A stretch of DNA of 8,309 bases from Saprospiraceae bacterium. GTDB taxonomy: Bacteria; Bacteroidota; Bacteroidia; Chitinophagales; Saprospiraceae. The position numbers and the translations under genes were made by a program. Below the pieces are notes generated by a model. It had not been told where the DNA came from. It saw nothing but the letters and a program-made list of their open reading frames with translations, and did not search any database. Location: assembly GCA_020850025.1 (NCBI GenBank), contig JADZFI010000111.1, forward strand, positions 1 through 8,309, read 5' to 3'. Shown in pieces: positions 1 through 6,178 of the stretch (the stretch's first letter is position 1; each line of letters starts with the position of its first letter).

Positions 1-7
1 GACTTGT

Positions 8-26
8 GCAGCGAATTTTTCGCTGC
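8..26. repeat. perfect 8-bp stem inverted repeat (hairpin)
   Basis: GCAGCGAA at 8-15 pairs perfectly with TTCGCTGC at 19-26 around a three-base TTT loop. A T-run follows only about ten bases later (36-40), so it is a poor Rho-independent terminator on the plus strand. On the minus strand no T-tail is visible before the window ends. It may be the 3' end signal of a gene to the left or a protein-binding dyad; the sequence does not decide. Confidence 0.45.
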
Positions 27-123
27 CGGAAGTGGTTTTTCTGATTTTTTTCCAAACAAAAGGTGCCGGTAGATGGATAGGTATTTTTTTGCCGACAGAT
101 TTGTTTGAAGTTGATTGTGCGCA

Positions 124-147
124 AAATCAGGTGCAAATATCTGATTT
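124..147. promoter_or_regulatory. candidate operator dyad AAATCAG-N10-CTGATTT
   Basis: AAATCAG at 124-130 and CTGATTT at 141-147 form a perfect 7-bp inverted repeat around a 10-bp spacer, about one helical turn plus the arm. That geometry is typical of a site for a dimeric helix-turn-helix regulator. The spacer contains the GGTGCAAAT element that recurs at 170-178 (one change) and inverted at 239-247. A further CTGATTT half-site lies at 41-47. Because the next gene encodes a LexA/CI-like repressor, autoregulation is the natural inference, but binding is not shown by the sequence. Confidence 0.35.
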
Positions 148-247
148 CCAGACGTAAAAGCAATGCGTTGGTGTAAATGCAATTTTTTTTTGAAAAAAAA
201 CTTTGACATTTTTTGTTTTTATAAACTCTTTGTTTGAAATTTGCACC
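130..247. repeat. three copies of a GGTGCAAAT element, two direct and one inverted
   Basis: GGTGCAAAT occurs at 130-138, GGTGTAAAT (one mismatch) at 170-178, and the exact inverse ATTTGCACC at 239-247. A 9-bp exact inverted match within about 120 bp is unlikely by chance even in AT-rich DNA, so this may be a set of regulator sites, possibly for the downstream S24 repressor. The element at 239-247 lies about 60 bp before the repressor start codon. Function is inferred only. Confidence 0.35.
183..200. repeat. T9-G-A8 homopolymer tract
   Basis: Nine T residues (183-191), one G and eight A residues (193-200) form a near-perfect A/T palindrome about 105 bp upstream of the repressor start. Such tracts bend DNA and are prone to length change by slippage. 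It lies just before a TTGACA hexamer (203-208), and TATAAA follows at 220-225. The 11-bp spacing of those two hexamers is too short for a standard promoter, so I do not call one. Confidence 0.5.
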
Positions 248-258
248 ATGAAATAAGT

Positions 259-279
259 GGACATTGGACATTGGACATT
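259..279. repeat. three tandem copies of GGACATT (heptamer repeat)
   Basis: The heptamer GGACATT is repeated exactly three times without spacers, ending 26 bases before the ATG of the repressor gene. It therefore lies in the probable 5' untranslated leader or at the promoter edge. A seven-base unit is not a multiple of three or of a helical turn, so a gain or loss of copies would shift spacing but not any coding frame. The repeat is plain in the sequence; any regulatory role is inference. Confidence 0.8.
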
Positions 280-305
280 GAAATAACCATTAACCCGTAT
301 ATCCT

Positions 306-1040
306 ATGATTAAGGGAGATCGCATAGACTTGAACAAACGATTCATCCAGGCTTTCAAATTATTGGAAGACCGGGGAGCTATTGTAAAAAATGACCGCAG
401 CGGCAACGGCGTTGGCGATGTAGCCGAGCGCGTGCTGGGCAATAAAGCCTATGGTCATATCATCCGTGCTTTCCTTAATCCGGACAGCAAGCGGGTGATT
501 GACTATGGCCAGGCTTCGGCATTTTGCCGTGCTTTTGATATCAATGAAGCCTGGCTGCTGCACGGCATCGGTAACCCGTTTGGGTTCGATGCTCCGGGCG
601 ATGCCCTGGCAGGAGAAAAAATGGGCAGTGGAGGTACAGGCAACATCCTCTTCACCAACATCCGGGCTTTCGCCGGCGCAACGCTGGGAGCCGGTAATGA
701 TGAAGATAATACCTACTTCTCCATTCCCGGTGTAGCAGGTACCGGCCTGGTCGCCTTCCAGATAGAAGGTAACTCCATGGATCCCGTGATTCGCAACAAC
801 GATATTGTGGTGTGCAAATCCGTGGAGAATCTCAACGATGTTCGCGACAACGAAATCTATGCCGTGCGCTCCAACGGAAACGTGTGGGTGAAGTACGTGC
901 AAAAGATCAATAACAATCGAGGCCGTATTGTGCGCCTCAAACTGATCTCCGCCAACTACTTCGACAACGATCCTTTTGAAGAAGAAGTGAACGAAACCAC
1001 CCGGCTGTACAAGGTGGTTAGAAAGATTAGCAACGTTTAA
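306..1040 (+). CDS. LexA/CI-like transcriptional repressor with S24 autoprotease domain
   Basis: The 244-residue protein reads as a phage-CI/LexA-type repressor. An N-terminal helix-turn-helix of the XRE type (about residues 8-90) ends in WLLHGIGNPF, the usual hinge-proximal motif of such Bacteroidota proteins. It is followed by a glycine-rich linker (about 97-113) and an S24 peptidase domain (about 115-244). The domain shows the nucleophile in EGNSMDP (Ser157), a candidate general-base Lys196 in VWVKYV 39 residues later, and an Ala123-Gly124 pair 33 residues before the serine. This matches the cleavage-site spacing of LexA, where RecA-stimulated self-cleavage inactivates the repressor. Targets are unknown; dyads and repeats directly upstream suggest autoregulation. 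It seems to be a single-gene unit, closed by a palindrome and a terminator downstream. No integrase or other phage gene is near. The length and lack of a classical LexA N-terminus make it a LexA-like regulator and not certainly the SOS LexA. Confidence 0.85.
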   Translation: MIKGDRIDLNKRFIQAFKLLEDRGAIVKNDRSGNGVGDVAERVLGNKAYGHIIRAFLNPDSKRVIDYGQASAFCRAFDINEAWLLHGIGNPFGFDAPGDALAGEKMGSGGTGNILFTNIRAFAGATLGAGNDEDNTYFSIPGVAGTGLVAFQIEGNSMDPVIRNNDIVVCKSVENLNDVRDNEIYAVRSNGNVWVKYVQKINNNRGRIVRLKLISANYFDNDPFEEEVNETTRLYKVVRKISNV

Positions 1041-1188
1041 GTGTTCGACTGCCTGGGTGTTCGAGTGTTCGAGTTGGCGTTCGGCTGGGGAGTACGATGG
1101 CGCCTGGGCATGTATCTTCCCAGAAAGGCGTTAGCCTCCCAAATTGCCCAACCCAGCGCCAACTCAAACACTCGAACACCCGAACACG
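1041..1188. repeat. long imperfect palindromic intergenic element built of GTGTTCGA octamers
   Basis: The element starts on the base after the repressor stop codon. The core arms 1055-1079 and 1157-1181 are inverted copies of 25 bp with a single mismatch (1070 against 1166). The left side carries GTGTTCGA at 1041-1048, 1057-1064 and 1065-1072. The right side carries three tandem inverse octamers at 1164-1187 (TCAAACAC, TCGAACAC, CCGAACAC). Inside, GCTGGG (1084-1089) faces CCCAGC (1152-1157), and a smaller stem CGCCTGGG (1101-1108) faces CCCA (1119-1122) and GGCG (1127-1130). Because of the symmetry both strands could encode almost the same nonsense peptide (GVRVFELA). It resembles a REP- or MITE-like genomic repeat; no transposase or clear target duplication is seen. 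It could also act as a transcript-stabilising structure for the repressor mRNA. Confidence 0.75.
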
Positions 1189-1221
1189 TTAAAATACTAT
1201 CCTGCTGTTTATTGTTTTCGG

Positions 1222-1252
1222 AGCCTCCCGGCGCAAGCCGGTGAGGCTTTTT
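1222..1252 (+). terminator. strong Rho-independent terminator after the repressor gene
   Basis: AGCCTC (1222-1227) pairs with GAGGCT (1243-1248), and inside it CCGGC (1228-1232) pairs with GCCGG (1237-1241). The only irregularity is one bulged T (1242). The loop is GCAA, a stable GNRA tetraloop, and a run of five T (1248-1252) follows at once. This separates repressor transcription from the peptidase gene. It lies 180 bases beyond the repressor stop, after the palindromic element, so the repressor transcript would contain that element in full. Confidence 0.85.
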
Positions 1253-1254
1253 AA

Positions 1255-1262
1255 TAATTTTG
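1255..1262 (+). promoter_or_regulatory. Bacteroidota-type -7 promoter element of the peptidase gene
   Basis: TAATTTTG matches the TAnnTTTG consensus of the primary sigma factor of Bacteroidota exactly. It follows the terminator directly and lies 63 bases before the chosen ATG at 1326, which would give a leader of roughly 55 bases. The matching -33 TTTG is not seen at the expected distance, because that place is taken by the terminator stem. The element also overlaps the possible TTG start at 1260, which argues against that start. Confidence 0.5.
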
Positions 1263-1325
1263 TGCGCGGCAGTCATCCCGCATAGTACTTGCGTTCCCGT
1301 ATTGCGATTTCAATTTGTTCTTTTC

Positions 1326-2972
1326 ATGCGCATATTCCTCCTTATTGCCTCCTTGAGCCTGCTGGCTATAAACGCCATGCTCGCGCAACAAGTCTCGTCC
1401 TATACCATGGATGATACCCTTAGCGGAACCATCACCCCGGAGCGAGCCTGGTGGGACTTAACCTTCTACGACCTGTTTGTTCGCCTGGATGTGGAACGGA
1501 AAAGCATTGCAGGGCATAATATGATCCGGTATGAAGTACTTTCCGAACGTCAGCAGCATATGCAAATTGACCTGCAGCCTCCCCTGGTGCTGGAACGCGC
1601 TGAACAGGACGGCCTACCATTGGCCATTAAGCGAATTGGAAAAAATGCCTATTGGCTGACGCTGGAAAAGGTGCAACGCCGGGGCAGCCAGGAGGCAGTC
1701 ACAGTCTGGTATTCCGGCATACCCAGAGAAGCCCTGCGTGCACCCTGGGATGGAGGGTTCAGCTGGTCAAAAGACCAACAGGGCCGACCATTTATCGCCA
1801 CTTCCTGTCAGGGCTTGGGAGCAAGTGTATGGTGGCCTTGCAAGGATCACCCTTACGACGAACCGGATTCCCAACGAATCAGTATCAACGTGCCGGAACC
1901 ATTGGTTGACGTATCCAATGGTAGGTTGCGGAAGGTTACCCCAAACCCGGATGGCACCCGAACTTTCGAATGGTTTGTTGCCAATCCCCTGAACAACTAC
2001 GGGGTGAACCTCAATGTGGCGGAATACGCACATTTTGCCGACACTTTTCAGGGAGAAAAAGGAGTGCTGGATCTGAATTACTATGTATTGCAGGAAAATC
2101 TGGCCAAAGCCCAACAACATTTTAAGCAGGTAAAAGGTATGCTCCGGGCATTTGAATACTGGTTTGGGCCGTACCCGTTTTATGAAGATGGCTATAAGCT
2201 GGTGGAAGTACCTTATTTGGGCATGGAGCATCAGAGCTCCGTTACGTATGGTAACAATTACCTGAATGGCTACAGAGGAACTGATTTATCCAAAACCGGC
2301 TGGGGGTTGAAGTGGGATTTTATAATTGTCCATGAAAGCGGCCATGAGTGGTTTGCCAACAACATCACGTACAGCGATAATGCAGATATGTGGATACACG
2401 AGAGCTTCACTAACTACAGTGAAAGCCTGTACACGGAATACCATTTTGGCAAACAGGCCGGCGCCGAATATGTGCGCGGGTGTCGCAGGTTGATTGAAAA
2501 TCAAAAACCCATTATTCCTCCCTATGGCGTCAACGCAGACGGGCCGCTGGACATGTATTACAAAGGAGGGAATTTCCTGCATACCCTGCGGCAGGTGGCA
2601 GATAACGAGTCCTTGTGGCGTGAGATACTTCGCGGATTAAACCGGGACTTTTACCATCAAACGGTAAGTAGCGCCCAGGTTGAGGAGTATATCAGCAAAG
2701 CCATGAAAAGAGATCTGAGTAAGGTGTTTGATCAGTATCTCCGTCATGCGGATGTACCGGTGCTGGAATACAGGATGAAACACCGGAAGTTGGAGTACCG
2801 ATGGATCAATTGTGTCCGAGGGTTCGATATGCCGGTTAAAGTGGCGTTGTCTCCGGGAAAATACACCTTTATCTACCCCGACACCGAGTGGAAACATACC
2901 CGTTATAAGTGGAAGAAAAAGGAGGTGCTGGATATTGATCCTGACTTTTATGTGGAGTCAAGAAAGCTATGA
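1326..2972 (+). CDS. secreted M1-family zinc aminopeptidase (gluzincin)
   Basis: The enzyme probably removes N-terminal residues from peptides outside the cytoplasm. From the ATG at 1326 the 548-residue protein begins with a signal peptide: Arg2, a hydrophobic core to about residue 19, and likely cleavage near Ala20. An in-frame TTG at 1260 would add 22 residues ahead of it and overlaps the promoter element, so it is rejected. An N-terminal beta domain is followed by the catalytic domain with GMEH (299-302, replacing the usual GAMEN), HESGH (336-340), Glu359 exactly 18 residues after the second His in WIHESF, and a catalytic Tyr411 in YYKGG. These are the zinc ligands, general base and transition-state tyrosine of family M1. 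The protein ends after about 130 more residues, so it lacks the long helical C-terminal domain of PepN, and no sorting domain of the type IX system is evident. It is transcribed alone and converges on argH. Substrate preference is unknown. Confidence 0.9.
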   Translation: MRIFLLIASLSLLAINAMLAQQVSSYTMDDTLSGTITPERAWWDLTFYDLFVRLDVERKSIAGHNMIRYEVLSERQQHMQIDLQPPLVLERAEQDGLPLAIKRIGKNAYWLTLEKVQRRGSQEAVTVWYSGIPREALRAPWDGGFSWSKDQQGRPFIATSCQGLGASVWWPCKDHPYDEPDSQRISINVPEPLVDVSNGRLRKVTPNPDGTRTFEWFVANPLNNYGVNLNVAEYAHFADTFQGEKGVLDLNYYVLQENLAKAQQHFKQVKGMLRAFEYWFGPYPFYEDGYKLVEVPYLGMEHQSSVTYGNNYLNGYRGTDLSKTGWGLKWDFIIVHESGHEWFANNITYSDNADMWIHESFTNYSESLYTEYHFGKQAGAEYVRGCRRLIENQKPIIPPYGVNADGPLDMYYKGGNFLHTLRQVADNESLWREILRGLNRDFYHQTVSSAQVEEYISKAMKRDLSKVFDQYLRHADVPVLEYRMKHRKLEYRWINCVRGFDMPVKVALSPGKYTFIYPDTEWKHTRYKWKKKEVLDIDPDFYVESRKL

Positions 2973-2981
2973 CTCGGCAGC

Positions 2982-4289
2982 TTAGCCGCCTGGAATTGAA
3001 GCCATCAGCCGATCCATTTCTTTTCGAATTTCTGCCGTGCAAAGGTTTCCAATACTTCCTTCGTGAGTGTGATGCAAAGGTTGGGTAGTATCCCATGAGA
3101 AATTACCCGCAGCAATTTGATGGCCAACCATGCCATACGCCTCCCGGACTGGAATGCCTGATTGCACCAGTCGATTCACTGCTTCGACGCTGAAAAGGTA
3201 TTGATAGCGGGAGTCTGACAGGATATTTTCGTTGACCTTGATGTGCTGAAGTGCATATTCCATCATTTGGAGACAATTCTTTAGTTCTCCAATGGCCGGG
3301 AACAGTATTTCCTTGGTGAGTTGCAAATCACGGTGATAGCCTGAAGGCAAATTGGCCAGCAACAGGCTCAGCTCATTGGGAATGGACTGAAGTCGGTTGC
3401 CCTTGGCTCGTATCAACTCGAAAATGTCCGGATTTTTTTTGTGCGGCATGATGCTGCTTCCGGTGGTTAACTCCTCCGGGAAGCTGATGAAGCCAAAATT
3501 CTGGCTGAGATACAGGCAAATATCCATGGAGAAGCGGGCAAGCGTGCTTCCCAGATTGGACAGCGCCATGGCGACCATTTTTTCTGTTTTGCCCCGGCTC
3601 ATTTGGGCATACACCGAATTATGGTGCATCCCTTCAAACCCCAACAGCCGGGTCGTCAGTTGTCGATCCAGCGGGAACGAAGAGCCGTAGCCGGCGCCAC
3701 TGCCCAGAGGGTTTTTATTACACATCCTGCGGGCTGTCAGCAACCAGTCCATATCATCCACCAGGCTCTCTGCCCAGGCGCCAAACCAAAGTCCGAAGGA
3801 AGACGGCATGGCTACCTGAAGGTGTGTATAACCGGGCATAAGCACGGCTTTGTGCTGTTCCGAAAGCAGCAGGAGTCGGTCAAAAAGTTCCAGAACCAAG
3901 GCTTGAACCTCCGTCAGTTCGGCCCGAAGGAATAATTTGATGTCAACAGCCACCTGATCGTTCCTGCTTCTCCCCGAGTGTATCTTCTTGCCGGCCTCGC
4001 CAATGCGCCGAGTGAGCAGCCACTCCACCTGAGAGTGCACATCCTCCACACCAGGCTCAATACAAAACTTGCCTGCTGCTATTTCCGACTGGATCTCCAA
4101 CAGGCCCTTCTGAATGCTTTGCCATTCATCTGGAGTGAGCAAGCCCACCGCAGCCAGCATTTCTGTATGTGCCAGCGATCCTTGCACATCGTATTGCGCC
4201 AAAAGAAGATCAAATTCCCGGTCGCGGCCTACGGCAAATTGTTCCACCGCTTCAGAGGTAGCAGTATGGTTTTTAGCCCAGAGTTTCAT
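2982..4289 (-). CDS. argH: argininosuccinate lyase
   Basis: ArgH splits argininosuccinate into arginine and fumarate, the last step of arginine synthesis, as a cytoplasmic homotetramer of the fumarase/aspartase superfamily. The protein beginning MKLW at 4289 has 435 residues. It shows HSGRSRNDQ (104-112), GYTHLQ with the catalytic-region Thr155-His156, and the family signature GSSIMPHKKNP (277-287) containing the flexible-loop serines. The reading frame continues 30 codons upstream to an ATG at 4379, but those residues resemble no ArgH N-terminus and would lie deep inside the preceding deacylase gene. MKLW is the common ArgH beginning. The chosen start overlaps the deacylase gene by 17 bp, suggesting translational coupling. 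It is the last gene of the operon, and only 9 bp separate its stop from that of the convergent peptidase gene. Confidence 0.96.
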   Translation of the reverse strand: MKLWAKNHTATSEAVEQFAVGRDREFDLLLAQYDVQGSLAHTEMLAAVGLLTPDEWQSIQKGLLEIQSEIAAGKFCIEPGVEDVHSQVEWLLTRRIGEAGKKIHSGRSRNDQVAVDIKLFLRAELTEVQALVLELFDRLLLLSEQHKAVLMPGYTHLQVAMPSSFGLWFGAWAESLVDDMDWLLTARRMCNKNPLGSGAGYGSSFPLDRQLTTRLLGFEGMHHNSVYAQMSRGKTEKMVAMALSNLGSTLARFSMDICLYLSQNFGFISFPEELTTGSSIMPHKKNPDIFELIRAKGNRLQSIPNELSLLLANLPSGYHRDLQLTKEILFPAIGELKNCLQMMEYALQHIKVNENILSDSRYQYLFSVEAVNRLVQSGIPVREAYGMVGHQIAAGNFSWDTTQPLHHTHEGSIGNLCTAEIRKEMDRLMASIPGG

Positions 4290-5343
4290 GGAATTTCTGC
4301 AATAATTGAATGTAAATGGATATCCCTTGCTCGATTTCAGCACAGTAGATAAATTCATCTGCGGTATGGCTGCGGGCACTGTCGCCAGGGCCCATTTTCA
4401 GGGCAGGAAATGGCATCAGCGCCTTATCGGAGGTAGTAGGCGAGCCATAATAGCTACGCCCGATGGCCAGGCCCGCGCGTACCAGCGGGTGATCCAGCGG
4501 TATCAGGGACGGACGCATGCGGAGGCTGCGCGGTTTAAGTTCGCTTTGCATGTGGGCCTGCATACACTCCAGCACCTCTTCCAGGGTATAATGTTCGTTG
4601 ACCCGCACATCCACCGTGAACCGGCACTGATCGGGTACCACATTGTGCTGAGATCCTGCCTGGATGACGGTGACCGACATTTTCACAGGCCCCAAAATTT
4701 CCGAGGTCATGGGGAAGGCATGATTCCGGATCCATTCGATGTCATCCAGCGCTTTGTACAAGGCACTTTCCCCTTCTTCCCGGGCAGCGTGTCCGGCACG
4801 ACCATGCGTCAGCCCGTCTACCACCATCAGCCCTTTTTCTGCTATGGCCATTTGCATTTGTGTGGGTTCGCCCACAATGGCCATATCAATTGGGCCAAGC
4901 TCCGGCAGGATGAGTTCCACCCCGTTGTGCCCGGAAATTTCTTCTTCGGCGGTGGCAGCATAAATCAGGTTAAAGGGCAGCTGGTCATGTTCATAGAAAT
5001 ATAAAAAGGCGCCCAGCAGGCAAGTCAGCGCCCCGCCGGCATCATTGCTGCCAAGACCGTACAATTTGCCATCCACGATATCCGGCGCGAACGGATCGCG
5101 GGTGTACCCTTGATTGGGTTTCACGGTATCATGGTGAGAGTTGAGCAACAGTGTAGGCTTGCCCGGAGTAAAATGTTTGTTTCTAGCCCATACGTTGTGT
5201 TGCTTGCGTTCCGGGGCTGCGCGGTGGTTTCGTAAAAACTGTTCCAGTAAATCGCCGGTCCGTTCCTCTTCCCGACTGAAAGAAGGCGTAGCAATCAATT
5301 GTCGCAGCAGTTTGGTAATATCCGAGGTAATGGTTGGTAACAT
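4273..5343 (-). CDS. argE: M20-family N-acylcitrulline/N-acylornithine deacylase (ArgE-like)
   Basis: This zinc hydrolase should remove the N-acyl group from the ArgF' product, giving citrulline for ArgG. Given the succinyl-type ArgF', N-succinylcitrulline is the likely substrate, although automatic naming would say acetylornithine deacetylase. From the ATG at 5343 (356 residues) the M20 motifs appear in order: SHHDT (metal His70, Asp72), GSNDAGG (bridging Asp101), AEEE (catalytic Glu134, metal Glu135), VGEPT (Glu159), GRAGH (dimerisation-domain His185) and SHTADEF (metal His326). The insertion between His185 and the last motif fits the lid/dimer domain. An ATG 25 codons earlier (5418) would overlap argB by 38 bp and adds a basic, non-homologous-looking stretch, so I prefer 5343. 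DapE is the nearest alternative family, but the operon position decides for arginine synthesis. Confidence 0.9.
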   Translation of the reverse strand: MLPTITSDITKLLRQLIATPSFSREEERTGDLLEQFLRNHRAAPERKQHNVWARNKHFTPGKPTLLLNSHHDTVKPNQGYTRDPFAPDIVDGKLYGLGSNDAGGALTCLLGAFLYFYEHDQLPFNLIYAATAEEEISGHNGVELILPELGPIDMAIVGEPTQMQMAIAEKGLMVVDGLTHGRAGHAAREEGESALYKALDDIEWIRNHAFPMTSEILGPVKMSVTVIQAGSQHNVVPDQCRFTVDVRVNEHYTLEEVLECMQAHMQSELKPRSLRMRPSLIPLDHPLVRAGLAIGRSYYGSPTTSDKALMPFPALKMGPGDSARSHTADEFIYCAEIEQGISIYIQLLQKFHETLG

Positions 5344-5380
5344 AGCAGGTGTACTTCGTTTATTGGTGATCTTCTCGTAC

Positions 5381-6175
5381 TTATTCCAGAACAATCGTCG
5401 TTCCCGCCTGCCCATCAATCAGTTTCTCCAATTGTTCTGCCTGTCCGATAATGACCTTTCGAACCCCTTTTTTCAAGGCGGCAAAGGCATTGTCAAGTTT
5501 GGGAATCATGCCTGCTGTGATGACCTGATCGGCCCTGAGTTGCTGATAGGTGGGCCAGTCCAGTTGGACAATGCGGGATTGCTCATCCTGCACATCCAGC
5601 AGCACCCCGCTTTTTTCAAAACTGTAGATCAACTCCACATAAAATGCCGGGCTCATGGCCTGCGCAATTTCCTGGGCAATGGTATCGGCATTGGTATTCA
5701 GCATATTTCCCTGTCCGTCATGCGATAAAGGCGAAATGACCGGAGTGAGTCCCTGTCCCAGGAAACGGTCCAGCAAAGCTTCGTTCACCCGCTCGATATC
5801 ACCCACCCAGCCATAATCGATAGAGGCATTTTTGCGCTTGTGCGCCCGGATCAGATCGCCATCAGCACCGCTCAATCCCAGCGCCGGAGTGCCCAGTGCT
5901 TGCAATTGCGCCACAATTTGCTTGTTCACCAAACCACCGTACACCATCACCGCAATGCGAAGGGTTTCCGCATCCGTGATGCGCCGGCCCTCTACCAGGG
6001 TCTGTGGAATGCCGAGTTGCTCGGCCAGTTGGGTGGCTAGTTTGCCGCCCCCGTGTACCAGTATTTTCGGACTTTCCAAAGCCGCAAAACGGGCCAGAAA
6101 ATGTTCCAGACGGGTAGGGTTATCCAGAATATTACCGCCTATTTTGACTACCCTTAGTTTGCGTTTGCTTGGCAT
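5381..6175 (-). CDS. argB: N-acylglutamate 5-kinase (acetyl-/succinylglutamate kinase)
   Basis: ArgB phosphorylates the side-chain carboxylate of an N-acylglutamate with ATP, the second step of the pathway. The 264-residue protein has the amino-acid-kinase fold landmarks: KIGGN with the phosphate-binding Lys11, HGGGK (41-45), EGRRITD with Arg65 that binds the acylglutamate carboxylate, NTNADT (160-165), and a C-terminal GMIPKL with Lys226. The stretch YSFEKSGVLLD replaces the more usual LTDVPGVL and resembles Bacteroidota homologues. Only ten residues precede the first catalytic lysine, so the extra N-terminal helix of arginine-inhibited hexameric enzymes is missing. Feedback inhibition at this step is therefore unlikely. 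The gene starts 3 bp after the argF' stop. By context the substrate is probably N-succinylglutamate; the protein alone does not prove this. Confidence 0.95.
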   Translation of the reverse strand: MPSKRKLRVVKIGGNILDNPTRLEHFLARFAALESPKILVHGGGKLATQLAEQLGIPQTLVEGRRITDAETLRIAVMVYGGLVNKQIVAQLQALGTPALGLSGADGDLIRAHKRKNASIDYGWVGDIERVNEALLDRFLGQGLTPVISPLSHDGQGNMLNTNADTIAQEIAQAMSPAFYVELIYSFEKSGVLLDVQDEQSRIVQLDWPTYQQLRADQVITAGMIPKLDNAFAALKKGVRKVIIGQAEQLEKLIDGQAGTTIVLE

Positions 6176-6178
6176 GGT

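Larger units (their letters stand above)
1..305. other. AT-rich intergenic region upstream of the repressor gene
   Basis: This stretch is clearly richer in A and T than the genes and holds no convincing coding sequence. A minus-strand frame stays open from an ATG at 207-209 to the window edge (about 69 codons), and a plus-strand frame is open from base 2 to a stop at 155-157. Neither gives a recognisable protein, and the first begins with a lysine/phenylalanine run dictated by the T/A tracts, so I treat both as chance. The tail of a gene lying to the left cannot be excluded. The region does hold repeated and dyad elements (listed separately), including a direct repeat of TTTGTTTGAA at 100-109 and 229-238 and two CTGATTT copies at 41-47 and 141-147. 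This is what one would expect of a control region for the S24 repressor that follows. No perfect TAnnTTTG promoter element is present. Confidence 0.6.

Noticed and set aside
1..209. Minus-strand frame open from an ATG at 209 to the window edge (about 69 codons), divergent from the repressor.
   Set aside because: The peptide starts with a Phe/Lys run forced by the T9/A8 tract, resembles no family I know, the DNA is AT-rich unlike the real genes, and regulatory-looking dyads lie inside it. It stays possible only if the frame continues well beyond the left edge.
203..225. TTGACA (203-208) and TATAAA (220-225) as a sigma-70 promoter for the repressor.
   Set aside because: The spacer is 11 bp, far from the usual 17, and Bacteroidota use a different consensus. 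No perfect TAnnTTTG element is present in this region either.
360..902. 180-codon minus-strand open frame inside the repressor gene, and the other long antisense frames across the arg genes and the peptidase gene (for example 4306-5004, 6197-7030 and 7486-8295 on the plus strand).
   Set aside because: All lie opposite well-supported genes with clear family motifs and show no recognisable domain; they reflect the codon bias of the real genes.
1037..1276. Open frames on both strands (67 and 79 codons) that share the peptide GVRVFELA.
   Set aside because: They are products of the palindromic repeat at 1041-1188: the same sequence is read on both strands. No family is recognised, and the minus-strand frame runs through the terminator.
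1260..1325. TTG start at 1260 for the peptidase, extending it by 22 residues.
   Set aside because: It would place a non-signal stretch ahead of the signal peptide and overlap the -7 promoter element; the ATG at 1326 gives a clean signal peptide.
2976..2990. GGCAGC-TTA-GCCGCC hairpin between the convergent stop codons as a bidirectional terminator.
   Set aside because: The stem is only six pairs with one mismatch and has no T-tract on either strand.
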